Of a DNA stretch of 64,000 nucleotides, positions 22,200 to 33,366 are shown in pieces. The DNA comes from Grifola frondosa (lineage: Eukaryota > Basidiomycota > Agaricomycetes > Polyporales > Grifolaceae). Numbering within the stretch: the stretch's first letter is position 1; every line of letters begins with the position of its first letter. The stretch lies in NCBI GenBank assembly GCA_001683735.1, contig LUGG01000018.1, forward strand, positions 124,001 through 188,000. Reading direction: 5' to 3'. Below the pieces are notes generated by a model. It saw nothing but the letters and a program-made list of their open reading frames with translations. It had not been told where the DNA came from and did not search any database. The translations under genes were made by a program, and so were the position numbers.

Positions 22200-23222
22200 G
22201 CTGAAGTCGACAATAAGAATGAGGAGTGATCTAAAGATGAGAGTCAAGGCAAGGATGGGGATGGTAAGTGCTGCTCTTAACTTAACATGTGTGTAATGTT
22301 AACATCTTGTAGAGTTCATTGATGATGAAGGGAAGGTCATTTCAGAACAGAACCATCCTGATATATTATCATTTGAATGTCCCATCAAGAACAATATAGA
22401 GGAGGCTGAGAAAATAATACAGGGATTAACTGCAAAGTATGGCAATAACTGCCCACAATACACCAAAGAAAAGGACACCACTCCAGGTGCCCTCCTACCC
22501 ACGATCTCTAATTTTGGTGTGTGAAGTCTTAAAATCCCTGTAAGTGCCATTTTGTGATTATTTCATGATATTTACAAGAATTGACAGCTGAAAAGGGAGC
22601 AAGATGCCATTCTCCACCTATCTGAGATCATTTTCAGCCTCAAATTGTGGGATATTGATGGAGAAACTGACAATAAAGATAATGATGAATGAGTGAAAGT
22701 TCACATGCCACAAATTATGCTCCCTGTTGGCTTGGTATCTATCTTCATCAAACTGAGATTGCCTGGTCAAATACATATAGAATGCTTCTCTCGAACTACA
22801 ATCAAGGATCTTTATCGATTTCTTCCCACTTTTTATATCTATCCTGGTGCAACTTTAATCAAATTTGAAGAGTGAATCTGTGTTTTGGAATGTAGGACCC
22901 TTAATAACATCAACATCAACACCATCCAGTGGGTCCACCTTTGTAAAGGCCTATATAAATCTGACATTGCATATATTGCCAATGTAAGTGACACTACCAT
23001 GCAGGTATACATCATTCCTCATATGGCACAGCTGTGTGGGTATTCAGCCACCCGACACAAAAGCTATTTGATCCTATGATCATCCAAGGTTCCTACGGAA
23101 CTTTCTCCATCATTCAGAAGGATGAAAACTTCTCTTTCAAAAATCACATCTTTAATAAATATGGCCTTGAAGAACTCACACTTGTGCTAGGTGATGTCAA
23201 GTTGTCACTGCTTGAGAACTAA
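22200..23222 (+). pseudogene. SPT5-like (NGN and KOW) pseudogene
   Basis: Pieces follow SPT5 order. An acidic lead-in with FIDDEGKVISEQNHP is followed by VWSLKIP-like sequence across an intron near 22550-22590, the start of an NGN domain. VSIFIKLRLPGQIHIECFSR is the NGN core that reads PGxIYIEA in true SPT5. WVHLCKGLYKSDIAYIANV is a KOW-type stretch, and a tail has LFDPMIIQGSYG and KYGLEELTLVLGD. In-frame stops (after SNFG and NDE, and in the tail) show decay. Spt5 is a transcription elongation factor; its genuine gene must be elsewhere. Assignment rests on motif order only. Confidence 0.6.
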
Positions 23223-23379
23223 TAGTTTTATTAGGACTAATGTCTGCAAATGTAATTATTACCTTTGTCATTACTCAAACTGTCATCACCCTCATCTCAA
23301 TTCTCTTCCTTGTTGGACTCTTCTACTACCTTATCAGAAGATATGCTGAGGTGTATATTTGATTCTCAAGAACTTTCAC

Positions 23380-24674
23380 CATGGGCCCAGATCTTCAGCC
23401 TATGTCCCCAACTCCCACCAATCCAAACAGTCCTCATGAACTTCAGTTAATCTCCAGCCAAGGGTGGACCAGCCATACATAAGTATCCCCCCTCCATCTA
23501 TGAGTGAGGCCCAACACAAACTTCAAATGTTCATAGTGGGCATAGTTGCAAATCTCCTCACAGCAGGTCTAACTAATCATACCAAATGCATCATGAAACT
23601 CAAGGCTACATAAATATCTTGGAGACCCTCGCTAACTGGCCTAGAGAATAGGCTAAGAGCACTGGTGACTGAAAATATGAACTGGATCTCAAATATTTTG
23701 GATGTAGCATTAAGAGTGATATTAAGAGTGATAAAGATAAAGGAGAAGCTTCGCTCAGCAAAAGAGACCATGTGGAAACTTCATGGGAAGATAGTACAAT
23801 TGAAAGAAGCCAAACAGGCTCTACAGGCATAGGTTCTAGCTCTGGAGTATCCTTTGTTTCACAGAAGGTGATGCTCTTCTACACACAAATGTTCACAGAG
23901 TGAACTGTCCTATCAAACCATGTTTCCAATCCCGAATTCATCTCTCTGTAGGTCCCCTCCTTTATCTTTTATGACATTTCCAATTCTGAGGCCAGCCATG
24001 GGGTTCACCATAAGCTAGCCTACCATTACTAGGGAGCTAAAATTACCGGCACCTGATTTCTTCACAAAGCTGACAAAGAAAACCATGGTGGACCAATGGA
24101 TGAAATTATGGGAGACATACTTCATTTATTACAAAGTAGAACATTCTAGAGACCAAATTGTGCTGGTTCTAGGCTTTCTTCAAGAAGGAGCCCTTGATTG
24201 GGCATCATCATATAGTGACAACTTCAACCAAGAAAATTATGTTGACACTTGAAAAAAGTTCAAGGAAGAGTTCCTTGGACAATATGAACACTTTGATATA
24301 GAATTCAACATGCAACAAGCACTATCTCATCTTCACCATGATAGCACAGTGCAGGCATATGCCAAGCACTTCCATCATTGGGTGCCCCTTTCAGGGCATA
24401 ACAATCACACTTTCATCACACTTCTTAGGACACAACTTAAGTTGTCCATTGTGGAAGCAATTGCTGGCCATGAGACCTAGCCAAATATGTGGCAAAGATA
24501 CCCCAATCATGCTCAGAGAATAGATCAGGCTTGAGGCTCTTACACCCATTCTGGGCCTTCATCACAACAGCCAAAGATGACTGCTTATCATCACCTCAAT
24601 ATGTAGAGTCAGTCTCACTCTGCCTTAGCTCCAGCATGTGACCCCAATGCAATGAACATTGATCATGCCACAGC
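23380..24674 (+). pseudogene. Ty3/gypsy-type gag, interrupted
   Basis: The best region runs from about 24050: APDFFTKLTKKTMVDQWMKL, LVLGFLQEGALDWASSY, KKFKEEFLGQYEHFDIE and LHHDSTVQAYAKHFHHW, the retrotransposon gag pattern of tryptophan-containing helices. Several stops are present. The frame is cut at 24674 inside MNIDHATA by a DNA transposon and resumes at 31345 (HAKKAYLYNY). No LTR or pol of this element is visible, so it is a fragment. Confidence 0.7.
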
Positions 24675-24705
24675 AGGACCCCGAATATAAGAGAATAAGC
24701 CTTAT
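24675..24705 (+). repeat. left terminal inverted repeat
   Basis: 31 bp, identical to the reverse complement of 31306-31336. Followed by subterminal CGGACAA-type motifs at 24713, 24758, 24801 and 24843. Confidence 0.95.
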
Positions 24706-25069
24706 GGGTTTTCGGACAAATTTGGTCAATTCTGACCCCCCTATGCCTTATTTTATCTGGACAATATGGTGTTTCTTGGCACATTACCGTTATTTTTTTT
24801 CCGGACAAATTGACGTTAAGCAGCGACAAGCCTGATGTGAATCCGGACAATAAGATTTTGAGTAAGTGGCTGCGGCTAAGCGCACAATGCAGAAATTTCT
24901 GGCAAAAATGATTAATGCTCAGCCACTCCACCAAATGAAAGTGTCATTCCCAATTTAGTAATTATATTGCAGGTTTGAGAAAGTGGCCTGGAGTGGCTCG
25001 CCGCTGAATAAAAGCTAAGCAAGCTGAAGTTGTAATTTTTATCAGTTTTATCGCTCCTTCATACCCACC

Positions 25070-26714
25070 ATGACCGACACTACAATATCCCCTCTACAAC
25101 AGGTTTCTTGGAATGAGGCTGACTGGATCGGACAAGGCAAATTGTATCCGAGCCATGATGTTCCCCCCGTTGTGCTTGCAGCTTGAAAGGCATTACTTAA
25201 AATTCCTTCCATACACAGCAACCTTCTTCCAGATCCGAGACTCTCAGTCAGAGAATTTCTTGCTCTTAAGCTTCCCTTGCAGCCTTCGGTGCTTGTTTCA
25301 CAAGAAACATCTCAAGCTTTCAGTTCACTCTACCCTAACGAAACTCTTGCGAGCTGCACCACTCGTCCTTTACCTTCGGATGCATACCTGGAGCACCTCA
25401 CAAAGGCCTTCGGTCAAGCATGGTTCGATGGTGCACGATCTATTGTGGACTGGCGATACAAACAATCACAACTTCCTCTACATGTCCTATCATACTGGCA
25501 GGAGATGTCAATAATCAAGAAGAAATGGGTGCAATGGCAAACCGCAGATGATTGGCTTAACACTCACTGACGTGAGGAAACTCGCATCCATGCCGCCGAT
25601 GAGGTCTACGAAATCATGGGGGTGCTGCAATGGGGAGGCAACTTGTGTGCATTGGGAGGCATGTCAAGTGTGGAACGCTTGACACTTCTCCTATCACAGA
25701 AGTGGTTAGACGATGAACTCATCAATATGCTCATGGCGCACCTCGCTGGACGTGCTCGCTGCATCCCGGCACTCGCAGAGTCCATCATTATAGCTTCACT
25801 CTCATTCGTGCAATGTCTCCAGGTGGCCTTTGAAAAGAAATTGTATGGTGATTCAGCTCGCACCATGCTTAAACGGTACAAAACATACCTGCTCAAGGGC
25901 AAGCGCAATCAACTCTATTTCCCCGCAAACGTCAATGGCAATCACTGGGTTCCTTTCTGCATCGATTTTCGGAAGAAACTTGTGTTTTATGGTAAGTTTG
26001 ACCCAATTATCAGAGTTGAAATATTCTCACCGCAGCACCAGGTGATTCAAATGCAATGAAGAATCAAAAGGCAGGGAAGGGGATCCAACAGGTCATTTCA
26101 TATGCACTTAAATGGCTGAAGGTCAAGTTCAGACAAACGTTCGAGGATAAGGGAAACACGTTGACGCATGGGCTTCAAGAAGACAGTGACTTATGTGGAA
26201 TCTGTCTGGTGAACACCATCGCTCACGGCCTCTTCGGTGATGAGCTATTCAGTCACAAGGCTCGGCGTTGCTTGAGAATGCAATACTTTATTGACTTAGG
26301 CAGAGCACAGGTTGATTTTGTGAGTGATAACATTATGCCATAATCTGTGTGACTAACCATGTAAACCAGGATGCACGCAGCAAGATCCCTCAACCATTGG
26401 CGCTGACGGGACCAGAGCTTGAAGATTTGTTTCTTGCCTGTGATCATAATTCTATCAGTACCACCACCGATCCCGCTACCTCCTCAGTGGAACACATCTC
26501 TATCGATCAGGCTACAAGTGAAGATATTGAGGACAATGTACACGATACTGCCCATACATGTTCCATCCCGTGCACTACAGACCTTGGCCTGCACAATGTC
26601 ACCGACTCCACCATTCAGTCACCCCGCACTGATGCCTGCCCCTCTGTGAATGTCTCAGCTACTATTGTCACTCCCAGCCAACAGCACACACCTATGATAT
26701 CTTCTCCTGTGAAT
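25070..26714 (+). pseudogene. Ulp1-type C48 protease domain of the transposon gene
   Basis: Frame from ATG 25070 (MTDTTISPLQQVSW) with TGA stops near 25187 and 25568, otherwise continuous. The protease shows all expected features: WLDDELINML (substrate-groove region), NHWVPFCID (catalytic His), YGDS formed across an intron from about 26003 to 26040 (catalytic Asp), and LQEDSDLCGICLVN with the oxyanion Gln and nucleophile Cys. Ulp1 enzymes cleave SUMO or related modifiers. A second intron near 26310-26370 leads to an acidic, Ser/Thr-rich linker. The linker frame shifts by one base near 26715 (an A run at 26715-26719) into the transposase part. The catalytic residues survive although the gene is broken. 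Confidence 0.8.
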
Positions 26715-26721
26715 AAAAACA

Positions 26722-29700
26722 CGAATGTGATGTGGATATCGACCTTGATCCTGTTGAAGAAGAAAAGTATCCAAGAAAGAAGCCGCGTTTGGATGACACA
26801 CCGGGAGGACTCGTCAGCATCAGTCATTCTGCTATAGCAAGTCGGAAACTCAAAGAGGCAGCCATGAATGGGATGTTGGCCTTGAACGAGAAGAAGTTGA
26901 GATGCTATGAGGAGGAGGTCAGCCACTTGGATTCTGGTGCCCAGTGCGAATACGAAGAGAAGTGGTGAGTGTTCCATTCGAGGTGTGGCAAATGGTACAC
27001 TATGAAGGAACCGTACAATGTGACAAGGTTCCGGGCACACATAATCAAATGCAACAACACGCACGCTGTAAAGGAGAAGTCAAAGCCAAAAATGAACGCA
27101 GGACAAGTACCCCCACCTCGGCCGAGGACTTCATTGACACTGGATTTCTTTGCAAACAAACATGGATGGGACAGAAAACAAGTGGATGGCATGATGGGTG
27201 TGGAGACCGAGAGGTTTGCAAAGGCCAATCACTCTGAAAATGTGTCATTAGAACCGATCAGCTTCAAGTTGCCCTGTCCCGGCATTACTGCAGACATACA
27301 TGCTGATGTCACGATGTATCTCCGAAGAACTGGTGCCAATGGTGGAGGAGGACGTTCTCTGACTCGTATAGCATGGGACCTATTCAGCAAGGAGTATGGG
27401 GACCTTACCACGAAGAAGAAAGCTCAAGTCAAACAAACTCAGGTTCATGAGCATACTTGGCGCAATGATCACATCGCGCTTGCCATGTTTTCAACCACTT
27501 GCCGTAAAATCGTGAACTTGAGCGGTGATGCTTCACCATCCATCTGTTCTGCATGTTCAGAAGTTCTTAATTCACAGGCCTTCAAGACGATGTTGCGCGT
27601 ACCCATGCCAGATCCCAAAAATTACAAACACCTGAATCATGAATATCGTAATCAGATGCTCGCTCAAATATATGCCAAGTCTCGCGGCTTGGAGGACCTT
27701 ATCAATGATGAGGTATGTGCAGCAGTTCACAGCGAAGTGTCAGTTGTTAACATTGCCTACTTCAGGATGCTCATACGTCTGTGTACGCGTAATTTGCTAT
27801 CGGTCTAATCAATGGTGACTTTCCTGGAATGTCTGTTTTCAGTGACCTTTTCGCAGCAATGGTGGAACTCTAGAAATGCGAAACACGTGGAGTTGGCCTA
27901 CAGAATTTCTACTATGGTCCTGCTTTAATGGAGTTCATGCACCTGTGTGCCATCATCAGTCCCGAGCTCTATAGACAGATGTCAAAGCAATTGCAACTAC
28001 CCTCTATGCGTCATCTAAAGTATGTCAGACTTATCTCATTGTGTCTACTCCGAAGTGACGTTGTATTTATGCCTTCGCCTTCAGGATTCAACAGGCACGT
28101 GTTCCACGACTCCCATTAGAAGTCTGCTCCAAGACCTTTGATAGAGCCGAAGATTATCTGCGAGCGCTGAACTATAATGGGCCAGTCACACTAAGTTGTG
28201 ATGACACCAAGTTGCACCCTTCTTTCCGAACGTACTGGGATCCTGAAAGTCAAGTCCATATGCTGGTAGGTGGGACAGGTGAGGCGATGGCAGTGGCGAA
28301 TGCTGAGGAACTTCAGGAGGTTCTTCGTACATGTACAGATAAAAAGGCTATGAAGGCATGCATACTGTTACTCTTAGAAATCTCATACTCACATGTTTCA
28401 CGACAGGTGCAGTTATGGTGCTTGCTCGTGCCAATTCCTAAGGTGCCGGCCATCGTACTTGCCGCAAAGGCCATTCCGAACGATTTAACTGTGTCGCAGC
28501 TTCACGACCTACTCAAGCCTATCCTTCGAGGATTACTAGCACGTAATGTCAAGGTTATCTCCTATGCCTGCGACAGAACACAAACCGAAAGGAACCTCCA
28601 AAGTGCACTCGTCAATGAAGCACCATTGCGATTCTCATACACCATCAAGCATCCGTTCCCAGGGTGTCCGGATATAGTCATCGTGATCGCCTTATATAAT
28701 GGCCAGGCCATTGTCATGATTCAAGACTCCAAACATGGACTGAAGACATTCCGTAACAATCTCTTCTCAGGTGCCCATCTACTCGTGCTTGGAAACTACA
28801 TTGCAATATACCTCTTTGCTCGGGACCTTGCATTTCAGCCCGACAGCCCTTTGTTTAATCGAGATGTTGAAAAGGTTGACCGCCAGGACGACAATGCTGC
28901 GACTCGCCTTTTCTCTGCAACAGCGCTCAATTATCTCATCAAGCGACATCCCGAACATGCTGGTCAAATTGTTTATCTGTTTGTCTTCGGAGAGCTGGTG
29001 GACGCCTATCAAAACCGTTTTATCTCCCATCGTGAATGCATCAAGATGGTTCTTTATGCTCGATTTTTCCTCGAGACGTGGAGGGCCTATCTCAAGGCTG
29101 CTGGCTATCCTGAAGTGCGGTATCTGATCTCTCGCGAGGCAGTCGATATCACTCGCATTCTCATTGATGGTCTAATCACACTCGTCATAGTTCACCGCGA
29201 TCATATGGACGGCAAAATCTTCCCTTTATTGCCCTGGCTTCATTCGAGCAAAGTATGCGAGCACGTTTTCGGAGAATGTCGCAAGATTGTCAAGGATTTC
29301 ACGTATCTTGATTTCCTATATATGATTCCTCGACTTCACATCCTGCTTCAGTCTGTGATCAAGCTCTTGCCATCGAGCAATGCCAAGGACCGAGCTTCTG
29401 GTTATGCTCACAGCTATTATGACACAGATGACATTGATCTGGCACAGCTAGCTGTGTTTCCGACAGATACCGAAATCTGTGATGCTGCCCAAGATGCTTG
29501 GGACGAACAAGAGAGCCTTTGGTCTTTATTGGGTATTCGTCCTGCAGACTTCCTCACTCCATCACCTCAGAATCAGACTCCATTCCCAAGCATCTCCTCG
29601 TGGTTTGCTCCAGGTCAAGATCCTGTCCCCGCAGATGTCCAGGTTCCCTTCGAACACAACCCATTTGACCTCGCCGATCCTGCTTCTGACTCGGAAGATG

Positions 29701-30956
29701 AGGTTGACGACATTAGTGAAGTCGTTGAAGCAGATTATCTACAGCATCTTGTCGACAACGAAGAGACGACACGCCTACGAAGCACAAAAGACGATGACCG
29801 GATGCTCGACCTCACCTGCGCCGCTGTTGCGATAGCCTTAGATGAACAGGTTGTCATGTGAGTCCAACTACGCTCTCTTGCATTCTGCACTAAGAAGTTC
29901 TCGCAGTCAGAGTATGCCAGAACCTACGCATGAAGAGGAACAGCTACAATTTCGGGAATATGCAGCAAGTATAAGCAGTACATTAGCTGCTGCAAATCTT
30001 CCCGGACTCACAGCTTTGCCCTCCGAGCCTATTCGTCCATTCGATCTTCCCCTCCAGGCATCTGGAATCATCGACCTTTCAGCATTAGTGAGTGCACGGA
30101 GGCAGCACGAGACCAATCGTGCCAAGAAGGGTGTTCGCTCTCGAGGTCAAGCAAGCAACGAGGATGATGAAGCGGAGTCCGAGACTGAAAATGCACAGCA
30201 CAAAGAGTCTGCTCGGGGTTCAAGTTATCCGAGAGATGAATGTGATCTTAGGCCTTCACCAAGATCAAGGAGTAGGTACCGGCTTGAAGAGAAAGGTCAG
30301 GTGGATGTCGGATGGTTCGGATACTCGTGGTGGTAACAAGGCGAACGCTGCCCTCGCTGCCAGTCAGCGGCCACAACTGTGAGTCTTCTCGATCCCGACG
30401 GCCTGAGGCAAGTCACTTATATTATCTGACAGGTCGTCAAATGCCACATCAAAGTATTCTCGAATCGCGGTCTTCCTGCGAAGTTTGGAGATGCTTGTTT
30501 GGGACGCCAAATGCTCTCCAGCCCACGCATTCTCCCCTTTGCTGTGGTAGCATTTGTATTGTGGCCATCGATTCTGGGCTGTTACTTGCACGAGATATTT
30601 ATTAATCCATATTCCGTTAGAGTGCATGATATTCAATATTTTACAGTGTTATCTCTCTACACCCGTGGTGGGGGTCTGTCTAGTACCCATTCTTGGGTTG
30701 ACAGTGTTACTAACATGGTCTCGTATCCTACGTTTGCGTGCAAGCCTATGAGCAAATGCATCAAAACCAATTCCGGGCAATTTTGCGCAAGATGGCGTTG
30801 TGGCAAACAAATACATTCCTTCATTTGTCTTCCGACCATCTCCTTCAGGTTCTTCCTGGATCACACCAGCTCAGCACCGACAGCCGAACCCTGTATGTCA
30901 ACTCTGCTTCTCTGGGCTATTTTGTCAAGGTGCAAGGTACTACTACGAGCGGTTGA
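26722..30956 (+). pseudogene. transposase part of the Ulp1-transposase fusion
   Basis: After a basic patch (KYPRKKPRLDD, a likely nuclear signal) comes a zinc-finger-like segment (HSRCGKWYTMKEPYN to HIIKC). The large catalytic region has RVPRLPLEV, TLSCDDTKLHPSFRTYWDP, VPAIVLAAKAIPNDLT, DSKHGLKTFRNNLFSG, NRDVEKVDRQDDNAATRLFS, LFVFGELVDAYQNR, PEVRYLISREAVDITRILID and CEHVFGECRKI. Short introns lie near 27712-27763, 28018-28083 and 29858-29907. In-frame stops are at 26966 (TGA), about 27790 (TAA) and 27871 (TAG). The C-terminal tail (about 30400-30956) needs further frame changes. Very similar long proteins recur in Agaricomycete genomes as unnamed hypothetical proteins, to my recollection. Confidence 0.75.
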
Positions 30957-31190
30957 ATTGCAGATGCGGTCAAGACCTTGATCAAGGCATGTCGAGGGGG
31001 AGGAAAGGGCAGAACGTTGATGATGATGAATAGAGACGTAGTTACTTCAAATTCGTTGCGAAATATGACATTTGGTATGCCTGATCACTCAATCCGGACA
31101 AAATTTGGTTTCAAGAAACCGTTATGACACAGTCCGGACACATCTATGGAAATTTAGACCCTCCTGACAAAATCCGGACAAAAATCGCTG

Positions 31191-31230
31191 CGAAGCGGCG
31201 AAGCGGCGAAGCGGCGAAGCGGCGAAGCCT
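31191..31230 (+). repeat. five 8-bp CGAAGCGG units
   Basis: Four perfect CGAAGCGG units and a fifth ending in CT, within the right subterminal region of the DNA transposon. Short tandem repeats near the ends can vary between copies. Confidence 0.95.
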
Positions 31231-31305
31231 GATTTTTTCCAGACAGAAAATGCGAAAATCGACCACTCCTATCCGGACAATTTCGATGAGATTTTTGGCA
31301 AAAAA

Positions 31306-31336
31306 ATAAGGCTTATTCTCTTATATTCGGGGTCCT
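31306..31336 (-). repeat. right terminal inverted repeat
   Basis: Perfect 31-bp inverse of 24675-24705, preceded by CCGGACA motifs at 31094, 31134, 31174 and 31273. Confidence 0.95.
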
Positions 31337-31344
31337 GCCACAGC

Positions 31345-33366
31345 ACATGCCAAAAAGGCATATTTATATAATTATTCAAGATTATTATACAAAAGCAAAC
31401 TTACAATACCAATCAAAACTTAAAATAACATAAAATACTAACATTTTTTAGCTTGCATGATCATAATTGTAGTACATGTTAATATATTATATGCACTAAT
31501 TAAACAGGCAAAATAGTTATATCTGATTCACCAAGGATTAAAAGGGCACAAAATAATAAAATCATCTCAGCTCACATGGTCATAATTGCAGTATATTATA
31601 TGCACTGATGGAATGGGTAATATAATTGTACCTAATTTACTAAAGGTTAAAAGGCACAAAATAATGAGATTATCTCAGCATGCATGATCATCATTGTGTA
31701 CAATTGCAGATTGTTTTTAAAATAAATTGAATAATATATATAAATCTTCTTTAATTCTACAAGTTTGTTGTAAATCATATAACAACATTCACTGCACATG
31801 TCAAATCCTAATCACACCTCTTATTGGTCATTTTAGCACTTAGCAAAGTATAACAAGTGGAGTATGGCAGAATGTAGATATGATAATCTGAGCCTAATTT
31901 TGTATGACTTATAGAAGGATCCTTCATAATACACTTGTTCGAGATTGTATGGTGTTCTGAATACATAAGAATATTGTGCAAGTTCATATATCTTAGTAAA
32001 GCACATCATGTTTTATTATAATATTACAGTGGACTGAAAGAGTACATAATGAGCCACTGTCAAAGGACCATAAGCTGAGTAAGAAGATGTAACTTCCAAT
32101 ATATATATATCACTAAACAGTAGTATGTAATGAGAAGTTCAAAGACATAAATTTTATTGCAAGAGAACGTTTGCTTTAATTGGCAGCACACATCCAGACC
32201 CTTAGGCTAGTGTTGCCACAGCTTAGTCACATCTGTTTCAGCTTTTTAGATATTCTGATATGAATTTTGCAGATAATGACATGATCTTAATTGAAATTAA
32301 TAGCTAAGATGTATATGTATTTAAATGTACCACCACCATTTGCATAATTATCTTTAATATGTTTCAATTTCAGTTACATTGGTAAAATAAAATAAAAGCT
32401 GACTACAAAGTCAGACTTTGCAATCGGTGTTTTGGCTATATCTCCATCAATATGAGGTATAACATTTTGATATTTGGCAAGTGCATGTGGCTATATATAG
32501 ACTACGAAATGAATGTAAGAGCACTATGATATCTGAAAAACTGCCCAAGTTATGAGTCATATATCATTTAGGCCTGACTTAGCTGCAGCAACACTAACTC
32601 TTAGGCAAGATGACAAATGCAGACATACCTCCATGATGGTGAAGAGGGGAGGTCTGCCAATGCTGTGTACACACCCAACAATCTTTGCGGTCCCAGAGAT
32701 GGATTGGGTATGTTGTGCAGGATAGACAGTCCATTGTGGAGTGTGCCAATGCTGTGGCATGCAATTTGACAGAATGAGAAGAGATGGCATAGAGAACAAG
32801 AAAGGCTGGTGCTGAGTGATATGCTAATGGTACTAAGTCGCTCTCAATGTTGTACATGGTACTAGCTGATTTCAATGATTAAATTGGTATCTTACATGCC
32901 TCAAAAATGTATGGTAAAATCCACTACTTTAAGTTGTGTTTAAGGTAATAGCTAAAATATCCTCCGGAATCAACACCCCTAGTTAACCACCTACTTTGGC
33001 AGTGAATCATGAAATTCACTTTTTTGTTCGGACCATTCCACACTTTGCAGGCACACAGTGCTTGTGTCATGGCATTGAAAATGTGCAGATGCTCTCTGTT
33101 GACTTTACATTCTGTTATCTCTGGCTGATCAGTGATATCATTACTGAAGATTTTTTTTCCACCCAAAAACTGAAACAAAACCCTAATAAATCTGAAATAT
33201 CTAAATTTCACATTTTGACCTGGTGGCATGTGGATCGAGCTCTACATATTTGCCTATTTAGCGCTTCGCGCACTGTAGTCGAATTTATATCAGCATCTGT
33301 CGACCGCTTTGCACAGTTCTAACCCCATTCTCCCCTTCTCATTCTCATGCCTTCGCTCCCAGCGCA
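31345..33366. other. repeat-island DNA up to ATG15, no gene
   Basis: Starts with the short continuation of the gypsy gag frame, then AT-rich DNA with the second MITE copy (32210-32594). Composition returns to genic near 33250. The last 100 bp should hold the ATG15 promoter and 5' UTR. Confidence 0.5.
32210..32594 (-). mobile_element. MITE copy 2 (385 bp, inverted)
   Basis: On the minus strand it reads like 17918-18303, beginning GTGTTGCTGCAGCTAAGTCA and flanked by TA on each side. Differences from copy 1 are scattered substitutions and a shortened T run. Confidence 0.85.

Larger units (their letters stand above)
24675..31336 (+). mobile_element. 6.66-kb DNA transposon, 31-bp TIRs, 8-bp TSD
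   Basis: Left and right ends are perfect 31-bp inverted repeats starting AGGACCCCGAATATAAGAGA. The 8 bases GCCACAGC occur directly on both sides (24667-24674 and 31337-31344), a clean target duplication. The 8-bp duplication fits hAT, P-like or KDZ superfamilies. The transposase core lacks the KDZ motifs I know and contains DSKHGLKTFRNNLFSG, reminiscent of the P-element/THAP9 type. Superfamily placement is therefore tentative. The cargo is one long gene fusing a Ulp1-type protease to the transposase. Confidence 0.9.

Noticed and set aside
24675..31336. Assignment of the DNA transposon to the KDZ superfamily because of the 8-bp duplication
   Set aside because: The transposase lacks the CxC and KDZ motifs I would expect; its core looks closer to P/THAP9-type enzymes.
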